Notes: generated by a model from the sequence alone, not told the origin. A stretch of DNA of 53,820 nucleotides from Aerococcaceae bacterium (GCA_030525795.1 JAUNEB010000005.1:1-53820); one strand, 5' to 3'. Positions 34,701 through 43,235 are shown, numbered from the stretch's first letter. Program-made: numbers and translations.

Positions 34701-36013
34701 TTGCTGAGCGGACTGCATTTGGATATGTGCGCGGTTATTTGGAAGAAGAGCAGCGCCAAATGCCGAACGCCGAAAAGGAACGCCTCGCAAAAGGAATTGA
34801 AGGCGTTAAACGAACAACAGGGCAACATCCTGGGGGAATCATCGTTATTCCTGATTATATGGATGTGTTTGATTTTACACCGATTCAATATCCCGCCGAT
34901 GACCAATCCGCTGAATGGAAAACGACGCATTTTGATTTCCATTCGATTCACGACAATGTGCTGAAACTTGATATTTTAGGGCACGATGATCCAACCGTTA
35001 TTCGGATGTTACAAGATTTGAGTGGCATTGATCCCAAAACGATTCCGCCAACCGATCCAGATGTGATGAAATTATTTAGTGGAACAGAAATTTTAGGTGT
35101 TACACCTGAACAAATTTTTTCAAATACAGGGACACTAGGCATTCCTGAATTCGGAACAGGTTTTGTCCGTGGAATGTTGGAAGATTCTAAGCCTGCAACT
35201 TTTGCCGAATTATTGCAAATTTCAGGACTATCACACGGAACTGACGTCTGGCTTGGCAACGCGCAAGACTTAATTCGTAATAACATCGCACCTTTATCAA
35301 AAGTTATCGGCTGTCGTGACGATATCATGGTTTATTTGATTCACGCAGGGCTAGAAGAAGGGGTCGCTTTTAACATTATGGAAGGCGTGCGTAAAGGAAA
35401 GGGAATAAACGAGGAGCATCAAGCTATCATGCGTGAAAAGAAAGTGCCTGAATGGTATATTGATTCTTGTTTGAAAATCAAATATATGTTCCCGAAAGCC
35501 CATGCGGCCGCGTATGTCTTGATGGCATTGCGTGTTGCATACTTCAAAGTACATTATCCGCTTTATTATTATGCTGCGTATTTTTCAGTACGTGCGGACG
35601 ATTTTGATATTGTTGCGATGCATCAAGGTAAAGAAATGGTCAAACGCCGTATTCGCGAAATCAATGCTAAAGGCTTTGACGCTTCTGTAAAAGAGAAAAA
35701 CTTACTGACCGTGCTTGAATTAGCCAACGAAATGCTCGAAAGAGGCTACAAATTCCAAATGATTGACCTCGAAAAGTCTGACGCCGATCAATTCATTATT
35801 GAAGGCGATACGCTCATTCCGCCATTTAGAACGGTTCCAAGTTTGGGTGCCAACGTCGCGCAACAAATCATTAAAGCACGTCAAGAAAATCCATTTTTAT
35901 CAAAAGAAGACTTGCACAAGCGCGGAAAAGTCTCAAAAGCGATTATTGAATACTTGTCAGAACACGGCGTTTTGTCCGATTTACCTGATGAAGACCAGTT
36001 AACGCTATTTTAG
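31709..36013 (+). CDS. polC: DNA polymerase III PolC, Gram-positive type replicase
   Basis: PolC is the main replicative polymerase with built-in proofreading. The 1434 residues follow the family order: N-terminal domains (1-230), OB fold (about 240-325), PHP domain opening with ELHLHSNMSQMDATNS (about 330), an inserted DnaQ-type exonuclease (VFDVETTGLSS near 421, HNASFDMGF near 500, HRAVFDSETT near 565), then the rest of PHP and the catalytic C-family core. That core includes the CPNCQYSEF/CPKCQ zinc site, GSRGSVGSS and DIDLNFSGAYQPRAH with catalytic acidic residues. The start is TTG 31709 after AAGGAGGG. All parts look intact. Confidence 0.97.
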   Translation: MNKQRVLFEHLLEQIAIQDADVVSQLAEATIEDVTILAKSAVWKFQLRTPQRLHPHVYEIFHHHVREAFEGIATVELWWHFENGTLDDKQLLEYWQSIVSIVGHNRPFVQSILAQATAKIQNNVLHIGLSSQHQVEIMQSQFNALFETALTQANIENLSLRYYVDEQLTEQSRQAMQQRLDAEAQRDLEELKELETKKNTPTPTKKEEVEIPPVGKEIPDVPATPILEVLDNPLRQVVEGYVFSCESRELKSGNTLLIMKITDYTSSINVKLMSGRSIKKESLTQFKKGDWIRLEGDVKPDTYTGEMDFFPRSIRKIKKQKRQDTAPEDAKRIELHLHSNMSQMDATNSVADLIAQAAQWGHPAIAITDHAGAQAFPEAYYAGKKHGIKVLYGIEAYVVNDGEPIAYNPQEIELSGATYVVFDVETTGLSSVYDRIIELAAVKMIDGEVIDTFEAFINPGHPLSAFTTELTGITDAMLADAPLEEDVIRRFMAFSEGSILVAHNASFDMGFINKAYERLGYPATTLPVIDTLELSRLVNPDMKSHRLNVLAKHYGIQLEQHHRAVFDSETTGYLCNKLLEQAKQMFQMTHHHQLNNQLGKGDSYKQSRPFHVTILAKNQTGLKDLFKLISAANVQYFYRVPRIPRSLLRSYREHLLVGTACSEGEVFTAMMQKGYDEAAKLVDDYDYIELQPKSVYGPLIEKELIRSEADLEHILKELIRLGEEKGKIVVATGNVHYLDEKDAIYREILLRSMKANANRKLYLPPVHFRTTDEMLEEFAFLGEEKALELVVTNPQKIADSIDELEIIKSKLYTPNIEGSDEQIRELSYTKAYELYGNPLPEIVEKRIEKELKSIISNGFAVIYLISQKLVHKSMEDGYLVGSRGSVGSSLVATLTGITEVNPLAPHYYCPNCQYSEFIADGSVGSGYDLPDKHCPKCQSLLAKDGQDIPFETFLGFHGDKVPDIDLNFSGAYQPRAHAYTKVLFGDEYVYRAGTISTVAERTAFGYVRGYLEEEQRQMPNAEKERLAKGIEGVKRTTGQHPGGIIVIPDYMDVFDFTPIQYPADDQSAEWKTTHFDFHSIHDNVLKLDILGHDDPTVIRMLQDLSGIDPKTIPPTDPDVMKLFSGTEILGVTPEQIFSNTGTLGIPEFGTGFVRGMLEDSKPATFAELLQISGLSHGTDVWLGNAQDLIRNNIAPLSKVIGCRDDIMVYLIHAGLEEGVAFNIMEGVRKGKGINEEHQAIMREKKVPEWYIDSCLKIKYMFPKAHAAAYVLMALRVAYFKVHYPLYYYAAYFSVRADDFDIVAMHQGKEMVKRRIREINAKGFDASVKEKNLLTVLELANEMLERGYKFQMIDLEKSDADQFIIEGDTLIPPFRTVPSLGANVAQQIIKARQENPFLSKEDLHKRGKVSKAIIEYLSEHGVLSDLPDEDQLTLF

Positions 36014-36024
36014 GAGGAATTTGC

Positions 36025-36582
36025 ATGAATATTACTATTTATTGCGGTGCTAGTTTTGGCAACGATGAATGTTATGCAACTGCTGCTCGAAAAATCGGGC
36101 AGTGGATTGCTGACAACGGCCATTCGCTCGTGTATGGCGGCAGCAAAGTTGGCTTAATGGGTATCGTTGCGGACACTGTTTTGGCGAATGGCGCTGAAGC
36201 CATCGGTGTCATGCCAGCTTTTTTGCAAGAAAAAGAACTGGCGCACGAATCGCTGTCGCAATTGCACATTGTAGATGACATGTCGCAACGCAAGCGCAAA
36301 ATGATTGAATTGGGCGATGTGTATATGGCTTTGCCAGGCGGACCAGGAACCCTCGAAGAAATTAGTGAAGTCATTTCATGGTCACGCATCGGGCAAAACG
36401 CTAATCCGTGCATTTTATTCAATGAAAACGGCTATTATGACTGCTTGCAAGCTCAATTTCAGCGTATGGTGGATAACGGATTTTTAACTCAGGACGATTA
36501 TGGTAAAATTTTATTCTCATCTGATTTAGAAGTAATCCAAGCATTTATCGAGCGATATGAACCACCGAAATCAGTTTATTAA
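36025..36582 (+). CDS. LOG-family nucleotide phosphoribohydrolase (TIGR00730)
   Basis: This 185-residue Rossmann-like protein carries the lysine-decarboxylase-like/LOG signature PGGPGTLEE (about residues 101-109), GGSKVGLMGIVAD (about 39-51) and the MSQRKRKMIEL arginine block. Members hydrolyse N-glycosidic bonds of nucleoside 5'-monophosphates; in plants this activates cytokinins, while in Firmicutes the physiological substrate is unclear. It lies 11 bases after polC with an AGGAGG site and probably shares its transcript. Confidence 0.88.
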   Translation: MNITIYCGASFGNDECYATAARKIGQWIADNGHSLVYGGSKVGLMGIVADTVLANGAEAIGVMPAFLQEKELAHESLSQLHIVDDMSQRKRKMIELGDVYMALPGGPGTLEEISEVISWSRIGQNANPCILFNENGYYDCLQAQFQRMVDNGFLTQDDYGKILFSSDLEVIQAFIERYEPPKSVY

Positions 36583-36622
36583 AATATTTTTAGATAAAGT
36601 ATTACATTAAGAATGTTCAATT

Positions 36623-36651
36623 TTTACAACCGTCGCAAAAGATGGTAAAAT
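36623..36651 (+). promoter_or_regulatory. Promoter of the Fst-like toxin mRNA
   Basis: TTTACA (36623-36628), exactly 17 bases, then TAAAAT (36646-36651) with upstream TGG (extended -10). The transcript would start near 36658, at the first of two direct-repeat blocks (GTCGA/ACGAC, 36658-36669). Confidence 0.75.
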
Positions 36652-36701
36652 AATAGCGTCGACCACGACAACTCTTCGCCTTGTGCAGAGAGGAGGTGCC
36701 G

Positions 36702-36797
36702 ATGATGAACAATCTTGCTATTGAGCTCTTACTTGCCGTTATGGCAAATATAATTTCGTATTATATTTGCAAATGGTTAGACGGTAAGGAAAAATAG
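36702..36797 (+). CDS. Fst/par-like type I toxin, small membrane peptide
   Basis: This 31-codon ORF (30 if the second ATG at 36705 is used) follows a perfect AGGAGG (36691-36696). The peptide has a short N-terminus, one hydrophobic segment (about residues 5-22, IELLLAVMANIISYYI) and a Lys/Asp/Glu tail with WLDGK, the form of Fst/Ldr-type type I toxins that damage the membrane or nucleoid. It has its own promoter, an unusually long structured leader of about 45 bases, and a convergent antisense promoter downstream, as in the enterococcal par system. Family membership is judged on form and layout, not on a search. Confidence 0.75.
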   Translation: MMNNLAIELLLAVMANIISYYICKWLDGKEK

Positions 36798-36821
36798 TGG
36801 CGACTAGCCTAAATTGACACG

Positions 36822-36884
36822 AAAAAAACACAGCTTAGCTGTAACTATGCTGTGTTTGGTGTCGATTGAACGACCTTGCTATTA
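36822..36884 (-). ncRNA. Antisense antitoxin RNA of the Fst/par-like module
   Basis: A minus-strand promoter (36918-36890) would start an RNA near 36883. It crosses the second direct-repeat block (36861-36874; GTCGA and ACGAC, also present in the toxin mRNA leader at 36658-36669). It ends at the hairpin AAACACAGC/GCTGTGTTT (36826-36834, 36849-36857), with seven Ts on the minus strand (36828-36822). The length of about 62 bases is close to the par antitoxin RNA II. It can pair with the toxin mRNA both at the shared hairpin and through the repeats in the leader, which would block translation. Confidence 0.65.
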
Positions 36885-36889
36885 GTTAA

Positions 36890-36918
36890 ATTGTATCATA
36901 GCATAGTCGAAAAATCAA
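36890..36918 (-). promoter_or_regulatory. Promoter of the antitoxin RNA
   Basis: Minus strand: TTGATT (36918-36913), exactly 17 bases, then TACAAT (36895-36890) preceded by TGA. It is an extended -10 promoter stronger than that of the toxin, as needed for an antitoxin made in excess. Confidence 0.7.
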
Positions 36919-37037
36919 ATAAATTCAAAAAATAGTTAGTGATATATATAGTAGTTTTAGATAATTGATGGATATCTGATATTATCCAATTCAAAAATAC
37001 GATAATATATATTATGTAAACCTAAGTGTGTAACCCA

Positions 37038-37071
37038 AACTCCCTATCCGTTTTAGATAAGGAGTTTTTTT
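37038..37071 (+). terminator. Isolated terminator before yneF
   Basis: AACTCC-TATC pairs with GATA-GGAGTT (37038-37048, 37056-37066), followed by T7. It lies on the plus strand with no plus-strand gene in the preceding 240 bases. The AT-rich stretch before it (36919-37037) contains the perfect palindrome ATAATATATATTAT (37002-37015) but no ORF. It may stop toxin-mRNA read-through or end an unseen small RNA. Confidence 0.75.
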
Positions 37072-37079
37072 GTTTGCTG

Positions 37080-37295
37080 TTATTTCGCGCGTTTCATTGA
37101 CTGCATAATTTGTTGAACTTTTTTAGCGGAAGGTTTTTGGCCCATTTGCGCCATCATTGCTGCGATCATACGCTCGTCAATTGGTGGATTTTCTTTGAAG
37201 TAATTCATCATATAGCGACGTGCCATGAAGAATCCGCCGATAAACCCTCCAATCAATGCAATAACAATTAATAATAATGCGATCCATAATTCCAT
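37080..37295 (-). CDS. yneF: UPF0154/YneF small membrane protein
   Basis: This 71-residue protein has one N-terminal membrane segment (about residues 4-27, with the Gly-rich [17 protein letters not shown]) and a short cytoplasmic helix with [21 protein letters not shown], the conserved block of UPF0154. Function is unknown; homologues are essential or near-essential in some Firmicutes. It lies 21 bases after ynzC, the usual neighbour close to lexA. Confidence 0.88.
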   Translation of the reverse strand: MELWIALLLIVIALIGGFIGGFFMARRYMMNYFKENPPIDERMIAAMMAQMGQKPSAKKVQQIMQSMKRAK

Positions 37296-37316
37296 AATAA
37301 TGCCTTCTTTCTTTAA

Positions 37317-37568
37317 TTATTTGTCTAAATGACGATTATGTAGCTGTTTTTCAGCTTGAATTTGTTTTAATTTGTCTGGTGTGACGTCCGTACCTTCTTC
37401 GTCGACAATTTTCATGCCTTCGATATGATGACGCATTCCGAAGCGCAAGTTTTCCAAATATTCTTGGCGAAGTTGTTGTTGTTCCTGCTGTTCCGCTTCG
37501 GATAATCCATCAGATTTTTTTTTGCGAGCTAAAAAATTTAAGCGCTCGATTTTTTCTGGCGTTAACAT
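37317..37568 (-). CDS. ynzC: DUF896/YnzC family protein
   Basis: This 83-residue cytoplasmic protein begins [20 protein letters not shown], the typical two-helix DUF896 start, with the second helix [20 protein letters not shown]. The start at 37568 is set by GAGGAGGG on the minus strand; an upstream in-frame ATG would run through the lexA operator. In Bacillus subtilis ynzC sits in the LexA-regulated yneA-yneB-ynzC operon; here yneA and yneB are missing but ynzC still diverges from lexA across an SOS box. Function is unknown. Confidence 0.88.
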   Translation of the reverse strand: MLTPEKIERLNFLARKKKSDGLSEAEQQEQQQLRQEYLENLRFGMRHHIEGMKIVDEEGTDVTPDKLKQIQAEKQLHNRHLDK

Positions 37569-37590
37569 AAAGCCCTCCTCTCTCAAATAG

Positions 37591-37604
37591 CGAACATTCG
37601 TTTG
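37591..37604 (+). promoter_or_regulatory. SOS box (LexA operator)
   Basis: CGAACATTCGTTTG matches the Firmicutes LexA consensus CGAAC-N4-GTTCG with one mismatch. It overlaps the first three bases of the lexA -35 and lies 23 bases upstream of the ynzC start, so it can repress both directions. Confidence 0.85.
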
Positions 37605-37630
37605 ATTAATGCGCATGAATATGTTATAAT
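37602..37630 (+). promoter_or_regulatory. Promoter of lexA
   Basis: TTGATT (37602-37607), 17 bases, then TATAAT (37625-37630) with upstream TGT. The SOS box overlaps the -35, so LexA should block polymerase binding. Confidence 0.85.
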
Positions 37631-37660
37631 GAACTTACTATAAAGAAAGGTGTGGTTATA

Positions 37661-38275
37661 GTGAGTTCGTTATCCAATAAACAATTGAATATTCTAAAAT
37701 GTATTCACGAATCTTTAGAAGCCCATGGATATCCGCCAACGGTGCGCGAAATTGGTGCTGCAAGTGGCTTATCTTCAACTTCAACCGTTCATGGACATCT
37801 GGAGCGTCTTGAAAAAGCGGGCTACATTTCACGTGACTCAAGTAAAACTCGTGCGATTGAATTATCGCAATCTGCATTAGATTTGCTTGGCATTCGTCCA
37901 AAGGAAATTCCCCTTCTCGGTAAAGTAGCAGCCGGCAATCCGATTTTAGCAATTGAAGAAGCAAGTGAATTTTATCCCATTCCGCCCGATGTGCATTACG
38001 ATCCAAGCGAATTATTCATGCTAGAAATCGATGGCGAAAGTATGATTAACATTGGGATTTTGGATGGAGATTTAATTACCGTGCGCAAGCAATCAACTGC
38101 CCAAAATGGCGATATTGTCGTTGCGATGACGTCTGAAGACGAAGTCACATGCAAAACTTATTTTAGAAAGGCGGATCACTTTGTATTGCGTCCCGAAAAT
38201 GACTTCATGGAAGATATTATTCTCAAGGAAGTGTATATTTTAGGGAAAGTAATCAGTTTGTATCGCCGCTTTTAA
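37661..38275 (+). CDS. lexA: LexA repressor, SOS response regulator
   Basis: LexA represses DNA-damage genes until RecA filaments trigger its self-cleavage. From GTG 37661 the protein has 204 residues: a winged-helix DNA-binding domain (about 1-70, with PTVREIGAASGLSSTSTVHGHL) and an S24 peptidase domain. The cleavage site is Ala91-Gly92 (VAAGNP), the catalytic Ser127 is in GESM and Lys165 in TCKTYF. The GTG at 37652 is too close to the AAAGAAAGG site. Its own SOS box implies autoregulation. Confidence 0.95.
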   Translation: MSSLSNKQLNILKCIHESLEAHGYPPTVREIGAASGLSSTSTVHGHLERLEKAGYISRDSSKTRAIELSQSALDLLGIRPKEIPLLGKVAAGNPILAIEEASEFYPIPPDVHYDPSELFMLEIDGESMINIGILDGDLITVRKQSTAQNGDIVVAMTSEDEVTCKTYFRKADHFVLRPENDFMEDIILKEVYILGKVISLYRRF

Positions 38276-38278
38276 GCC

Positions 38279-38307
38279 AAAGACTAGCGTTGTCTAGTCT
38301 TTTTTTA
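38279..38307 (+). terminator. Terminator of lexA, shared with apt
   Basis: AAAGACTAG/CTAGTCTTT (about 38279-38287, 38294-38302) with T7 on the plus strand. It touches the end of convergent apt (38305) and could end both. Confidence 0.8.
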
Positions 38308-38817
38308 GTAGTGTAATAAGGCTTTGTAATCGTAGCCTGAGAGTTTTTCTTTGCCGTTTAATTCGTCTAATTCGATGAGGAATGCGCAACCTGCTACGAC
38401 ACCGCCTAATTTTTCAACTAAGTCGATGGAAGCTTTAATTGTGCCGCCTGTTGCTAGTAAGTCGTCCGTAATTAAAACGCGTTGTCCAGGTTGAATAGCG
38501 TCTTTATGGATGGTTAATGTTGCTGAGCCGTATTCTAGTGCGTAATCTACTTCGATGACTTCGCGTGGTAATTTACCTTTTTTGCGAACGGGAACAAAGC
38601 CGATTGACAATTCATAGGCAACGGGACAGCCGACGATAAATCCGCGAGCTTCGGGGCCTACGATGACGTCTACTTTCAATTCGCGTGCGTATTCTACCAA
38701 TTGTTGAATGGCTTCATGGTAGGCTTCTCCGTCTGCCATTAGCGGTGTAATATCTCTAAAAATAATCCCTTCTTCTGGATAATTATCCACGCGGGCAATA
38801 TAATTTTTTAATTCCAT
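38305..38817 (-). CDS. apt: Adenine phosphoribosyltransferase
   Basis: Apt salvages adenine to AMP using PRPP. The 170 residues carry the PRPP-binding motif [13 protein letters not shown] (about 120-132), [10 protein letters not shown] for base binding and the N-terminal [15 protein letters not shown]. The start at 38817 follows AAGGAG, which overlaps the recJ stop; an in-frame upstream ATG inside recJ was rejected. recJ-apt adjacency is standard in Firmicutes. Confidence 0.95.
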   Translation of the reverse strand: MELKNYIARVDNYPEEGIIFRDITPLMADGEAYHEAIQQLVEYARELKVDVIVGPEARGFIVGCPVAYELSIGFVPVRKKGKLPREVIEVDYALEYGSATLTIHKDAIQPGQRVLITDDLLATGGTIKASIDLVEKLGGVVAGCAFLIELDELNGKEKLSGYDYKALLHY

Positions 38818-38830
38818 TTTGGAAACTCCT

Positions 38831-41131
38831 TTATTCAAAATAGGTTTTTATCGCTTGGATAGATTGGTAAATCAATAAGGATTCGGCTTCCATTGCTTGT
38901 CGGTAGTGTTGCATTGCAGGCAAACGGAATAAATCTATCGGTTGCTGTGTGTCCACAGGTTGACGCGTTGCGTTTCCCTGTTCTATTGTAACAAATTTTG
39001 CTTCAAAAAACACATGAAACATCAATTTTAATTTGGAAATTGATAGTTTTAGTTGTTGATTCAGTAGCGGTAATTGCTCACGAACGTTGAAGGATTGTGT
39101 TTGTTTTTGTAGCCAGCGGAATAATTTGGCGAATTCTTCGCGTGTCGGCTCTCCGTCTAAATATTTGGAATGTGTGACGTAAGCGCCTAGCACAATCGTT
39201 TTCCATGAGTGTTGCTGAATGATTTGTCGTAATGCGTCAATCTGTTGTGGCGGCTCCACAATGACTAAGCATGCGGCGCTTTCGGGCGCAACTTGTCCGT
39301 ACAATATCGCTTGGCAATGAGCAAATAATTTAGGTTCATAAAATGCTTTCAATGACTGATTTTGGAAAACATAGACCGCATTTTCATAATGGAAAAATTC
39401 AGGCTGGATACGGCTTCCGCGACAGTCAATCCATTGCGTTCCTTCTATGCCGATGTCTTTGAGTTGCAGTTGTGGCGTGCGTTGATTTTGCCATTCATTG
39501 ATTGAAAGTTCGCCAACGAATGATAAAGTGTCGCCTTTTTGGAAATGAGCGAGGCGTTCTGCCATCGAAAAGCCAATCATATTAATATCGTTGGCTAATA
39601 ATTTTGCATGCGCCTTATTTGTGCCGATGAAGCGAATATCTTGCAAAGTTGCATGATTCAGCATGAATAAAGGCTTTGGATTGTCCATGCCAAAAGGTGC
39701 CAACAAATTCACTTCTTCAATGAATGCGGTTGTAATGGCGTCAGATTCAAGCGCTAAATCAATGACTAACGGTTCTTTTTGTGTGGTTTCGGCTACAAAT
39801 TGTGAAGCTTCTTGCAACATTCCTTTGCAAAATGCTTCCCACTCTTCTTCCAAAATGGTCATCCCTGCGGCTTGGCGATGCCCACCAAAATGAGCCATGC
39901 AGTCTTTTTGGGTGAGTAGCCAGTCAAATAAATGGGTGCTTTGGGTACTGCGTCCGCTTCCTTTGTACCATTTTTTGTCGGGCTGATATTGACACAAAAT
40001 GACGGGGCGTTGATAGCGTTCTAATAAGCGACTCGCAACGATACCTAAAACACCTGCTTGCCAATGGCTATCTTGTTCGATAATAATGGGCGGAATGGCG
40101 TCTAAACGATCAATTCGTTCAACAACTTGTTGATAAATGTCTTCGACGATTGCTTTGCGTTCGTCGTTTTTTTCGTTAATGAAGTGAAGCAATGTTTCGG
40201 CTTCAGTTTCGTCAAGAGTTTTGAGGAGTTCTAGGGCTGGCGTTGGATCGCCTAGTCTGCCAATTGCATTCAATCTTGGTCCGATAGTGAATCCGACTGT
40301 ATCGGTGTCAATTTTTTCTAAATCGATGGATTCCTTTTCGAGTAAGGCGCGTAGGCCAATGCGTTGCGTATCAGGCATTAGTCGTAAACCACTCATGACA
40401 ATCGTACGGTTTTCGTCCGTAAGCGAAACCATATCGCTAATTGTCCCGATGGCCGCCAACTCTATTGCTTCAACAGGCACTTCTTCCAAAAGCGCGGTCG
40501 CAATTTTGAGTGCAACCCCTGCCCCACTCAATTCTCCAAAAGGATACGCTCCTTCAGGATGTTTTGGGTGAATAATGGCATAAGCTGGTGGCAATGTTTG
40601 TTGAATTTCATGATGGTCGGACACAATGACGTCTACGCCTTGTTGCATCGCCCATTCAATCGCTTCATGCCCAGCAATGCCGTTATCGCACGTCAAAATA
40701 AGCTGAACGCCCTCTTCTATCCAAAATTGATAACGTTCCTTATTCGGTCCGTAACCATCTGTCAAACGATTCGGCAAATAATAGACGACGTTAGCGCCTA
40801 ATGCTTCCAACGCTTCATACAAAATGAGCGTACTTGTAATGCCATCGGCATCATAATCGCCATAAATCAAAATCATTTCGTCTTCTTCGATAGCTTGATG
40901 TAGGCGTTCTACCGCTTTTTGCATGTCATAAAGCAAAAAAGCATCGTGAAATAATTGAGGTTCTGGATGAGTTGCTTGTTTGATTTTTTCAGCAGAATCT
41001 AGGCCTCTAGCAAGACACAATCGCAAAAATGGATCAGAATACTTCAATCCTTCGTCTTTCAGCGCTTGAATACGCTCGTCGGGCAATTCGATTGATTGAA
41101 GTTTCCAATCATATGTTGCCAAATTCATCAT
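38831..41131 (-). CDS. recJ: Single-strand 5'-3' exonuclease RecJ
   Basis: RecJ degrades 5' single strands in recombination and mismatch repair. The 766 residues include the DHH phosphoesterase motifs [11 protein letters not shown] (about 90-100), TCDNGI and SDHHE (about 165-175), the DHHA1 RNA/DNA-binding block with [10 protein letters not shown] (about 410-420), an OB domain, and a poorly conserved C-terminal domain seen in Firmicutes RecJ. The start overlaps the lapA stop, and the end overlaps the apt ribosome site. It appears intact. Confidence 0.95.
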   Translation of the reverse strand: MMNLATYDWKLQSIELPDERIQALKDEGLKYSDPFLRLCLARGLDSAEKIKQATHPEPQLFHDAFLLYDMQKAVERLHQAIEEDEMILIYGDYDADGITSTLILYEALEALGANVVYYLPNRLTDGYGPNKERYQFWIEEGVQLILTCDNGIAGHEAIEWAMQQGVDVIVSDHHEIQQTLPPAYAIIHPKHPEGAYPFGELSGAGVALKIATALLEEVPVEAIELAAIGTISDMVSLTDENRTIVMSGLRLMPDTQRIGLRALLEKESIDLEKIDTDTVGFTIGPRLNAIGRLGDPTPALELLKTLDETEAETLLHFINEKNDERKAIVEDIYQQVVERIDRLDAIPPIIIEQDSHWQAGVLGIVASRLLERYQRPVILCQYQPDKKWYKGSGRSTQSTHLFDWLLTQKDCMAHFGGHRQAAGMTILEEEWEAFCKGMLQEASQFVAETTQKEPLVIDLALESDAITTAFIEEVNLLAPFGMDNPKPLFMLNHATLQDIRFIGTNKAHAKLLANDINMIGFSMAERLAHFQKGDTLSFVGELSINEWQNQRTPQLQLKDIGIEGTQWIDCRGSRIQPEFFHYENAVYVFQNQSLKAFYEPKLFAHCQAILYGQVAPESAACLVIVEPPQQIDALRQIIQQHSWKTIVLGAYVTHSKYLDGEPTREEFAKLFRWLQKQTQSFNVREQLPLLNQQLKLSISKLKLMFHVFFEAKFVTIEQGNATRQPVDTQQPIDLFRLPAMQHYRQAMEAESLLIYQSIQAIKTYFE

Positions 41132-41493
41132 GAAGCAACACTAGTTTCTTCTGTCGAAACTTCAGGTGCTTGAGTTGTTTGAACAACTTGAGCAGCTTGA
41201 ACGTTTTGCGCCGTTTCAAGTTGTTTTTCGGTTGTTGCTAATTTGGTTTTGAGTGATTGCAACTCTGATTCGAGTTTTTTGACTGTTTTGCGATGCGTGT
41301 GAAACGATGTTAGTGAAGTAATCAATCCCGCAACGACGCCAAGCAACAACGATGCCAAAATGACTAAAATTAACGGTACTTGCTGTTTCATTAAGAAAAA
41401 GTCAACTTGTACAGGATTTGTATTTTGTAATGCGAATAAAACGACGCAAATAATTAATACGAGAGATACAATCAATTTCCATTGTTGTTTCAT
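41128..41493 (-). CDS. LapA-domain (DUF1049) small membrane protein
   Basis: This 121-residue protein has two membrane segments (about residues 7-24 and 38-62) separated by the LapA signature QNTNPVQVDFFLMKQQVPLILV, then a coiled coil (about 70-100) and a Gln/Thr/Ala tail. E. coli LapA works in LPS assembly control with LapB, but Gram-positive homologues have no assigned role. It is joined by four-base overlaps to the SDR gene upstream and recJ downstream. Confidence 0.8.
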   Translation of the reverse strand: MKQQWKLIVSLVLIICVVLFALQNTNPVQVDFFLMKQQVPLILVILASLLLGVVAGLITSLTSFHTHRKTVKKLESELQSLKTKLATTEKQLETAQNVQAAQVVQTTQAPEVSTEETSVAS

Positions 41494-42287
41494 AATGAAT
41501 CCTCCTTAAAATTAAAATGTTTTACAATGAGATAATCTGCTATTTTCGGGAAAAGTACGGCTAGTTTACTTGCAATGTGCAAAGTGATTGGCAAATTGAG
41601 TTCGCGTTTTGGACGCGTAATGGCTTGAATCATTTGTTTAGCAAGCATTTCGGGGCGCAAACTATATCGTTTTACCCGTTCAAAATAGCGTTCTGATTGG
41701 GCATCGCGTGAGAAAAATGGCGTATTAACAGGTCCAGGATTGACGGTTGTGACATGAATGCCGGCATCCTTCAACTCCAATCGCAAGGCGTTCGCGTAGC
41801 CGATGACCGCGAATTTGCTTGCGGAATACACACTTGTTGAAGGCGTCGCTAATTTTCCTGCGATGGATGCGATGAAAAAGAGATGTCCGCTTCCTTGTTG
41901 AATCATTTCGGCAGCGACTAATTGCGATAAATACATCATTCCAAATGTGTTGACAGCAAACATATCTTGCATTTCTGAATAAGAAAATTCTGTCGCGCGT
42001 TTAAACGTCCCATACCCTGCTCCGTTAATGAGCACATCGATTCGTCCAAAATGTTGTTTTGTTTGGGCAACAACACGCTCAATATCAATACGATTGGACA
42101 TATCCGCTACTTCAATGCGAACTTCTGCTTGAAATTGATCGATAAGTGTCTGCTTCAATGATTCTAATAGTTCTTGTCTTCTAGCGACTAATACTAAACG
42201 CGCGCCATTTTGGGCGGCTTGGGACGCGATTTCCTTGCCGATGCCGCTAGAAGCGCCTGTAATTATGATGACTTTTTGGTTGAGCAT
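41490..42287 (-). CDS. Short-chain dehydrogenase/reductase (YqjQ-like)
   Basis: This 265-residue classical SDR has the NAD(P) motif TGASSGIGKEIA (about residues 11-22), NGAGYG (about 90), catalytic Ser in FIASIAG and YSASK (Tyr and Lys near 158-162), and the PGPVNTPF motif. The extended C-terminal helix is typical of the Firmicutes YqjQ group found beside rnz and recJ. The substrate is unknown. The start at 42287 is set by AGGAGA on the minus strand. Confidence 0.88.
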   Translation of the reverse strand: MLNQKVIIITGASSGIGKEIASQAAQNGARLVLVARRQELLESLKQTLIDQFQAEVRIEVADMSNRIDIERVVAQTKQHFGRIDVLINGAGYGTFKRATEFSYSEMQDMFAVNTFGMMYLSQLVAAEMIQQGSGHLFFIASIAGKLATPSTSVYSASKFAVIGYANALRLELKDAGIHVTTVNPGPVNTPFFSRDAQSERYFERVKRYSLRPEMLAKQMIQAITRPKRELNLPITLHIASKLAVLFPKIADYLIVKHFNFKEDSL

Positions 42288-42297
42288 AAAAAATCTC

Positions 42298-43221
42298 CTA
42301 ATCAATTTCGTATTCTTCTAAATCATGTACCAAATGCGTATTCGGAAACACGGTTCGCGCTTCTTGCTCGAGGCGACGCGCGTCTTTTCCTAAATATCGC
42401 GCACTAATATGATTCAAAAAAAGTTGTTTGACATTCGCCTGGAGCGCTGCGTTAGCCGCTTGATGGCTCGTTGAATGGTAATAATTGGCCGCCATTTTAG
42501 GTTCGCTCGCTTCAAAGGTACACTCATGAACGAGCGCGTTCGCATTTTGGGCGAGTGGCTGAATGTTCGGCGTTTGCCGTGTGTCGCCCAAGATAGTAAC
42601 GACATTGCCTTTTTTGTTTGGTGCCAAAAAATCTGCCCCGTTCAAAACAGTTCCGTCTTCTAGAGTCACGATTTCGCCGCGTTTTAATTGTCCAAAAATC
42701 GGTCCATTCGGAATATTGAACGCTTTTAATTGATCAATCAACAATTCCCCTACGCTATCTGGCTCTGTAATTCTGAATCCGAACGACAAAACACCATGAT
42801 TGAGCGGCAAATAATCGACTTTCCACCCTTTTTCAAAATGGAGCGTCCCGCCTTCTTCAGATAATTCGACAATTTGTAAAGGATAAAGCAATTTTGTTTT
42901 GGAAAATTTTAATGTTGCTTGAATGAACGACTGAATGCCTGGCGGACCATAAATCGTCAACTCGCCCTCTCCGCCTTGAAATGAGCGACTGCTCAAAAAT
43001 CCTGGCAACCCAAAAATATGATCACCATGCAAATGCGTAATAAAAATTTTAGTAATTTTGCGCGGTTTAAGCGTTGTATGCAAAATTTGGTGTTGTGTAG
43101 CTTCGCCGCAATCAAATAGCCACACTTCGTTCAATTCGTCCAGGAGTTTGAGCGCCAATGCACTAACATTGCGACCTTTAGAAGGAACTCCTGCTCCCGT
43201 TCCCAAAAAAAGTAATTTCAT
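42298..43221 (-). CDS. rnz: Ribonuclease Z (tRNA 3' endonuclease)
   Basis: RNase Z trims the 3' ends of tRNA precursors that lack an encoded CCA, making the substrate for cca in this window. The 307-residue metallo-beta-lactamase protein shows [14 protein letters not shown] at the start, the zinc motif HLHGDH (about residues 63-68), the flexible-arm GxPG region near [18 protein letters not shown] with metal Asp, and the closing HISARY. The ATG at 43221 is the second of two tandem ATGs, five bases after AGGAGG. Confidence 0.95.
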   Translation of the reverse strand: MKLLFLGTGAGVPSKGRNVSALALKLLDELNEVWLFDCGEATQHQILHTTLKPRKITKIFITHLHGDHIFGLPGFLSSRSFQGGEGELTIYGPPGIQSFIQATLKFSKTKLLYPLQIVELSEEGGTLHFEKGWKVDYLPLNHGVLSFGFRITEPDSVGELLIDQLKAFNIPNGPIFGQLKRGEIVTLEDGTVLNGADFLAPNKKGNVVTILGDTRQTPNIQPLAQNANALVHECTFEASEPKMAANYYHSTSHQAANAALQANVKQLFLNHISARYLGKDARRLEQEARTVFPNTHLVHDLEEYEID

Positions 43222-43235
43222 CATGACCTCCTGTT

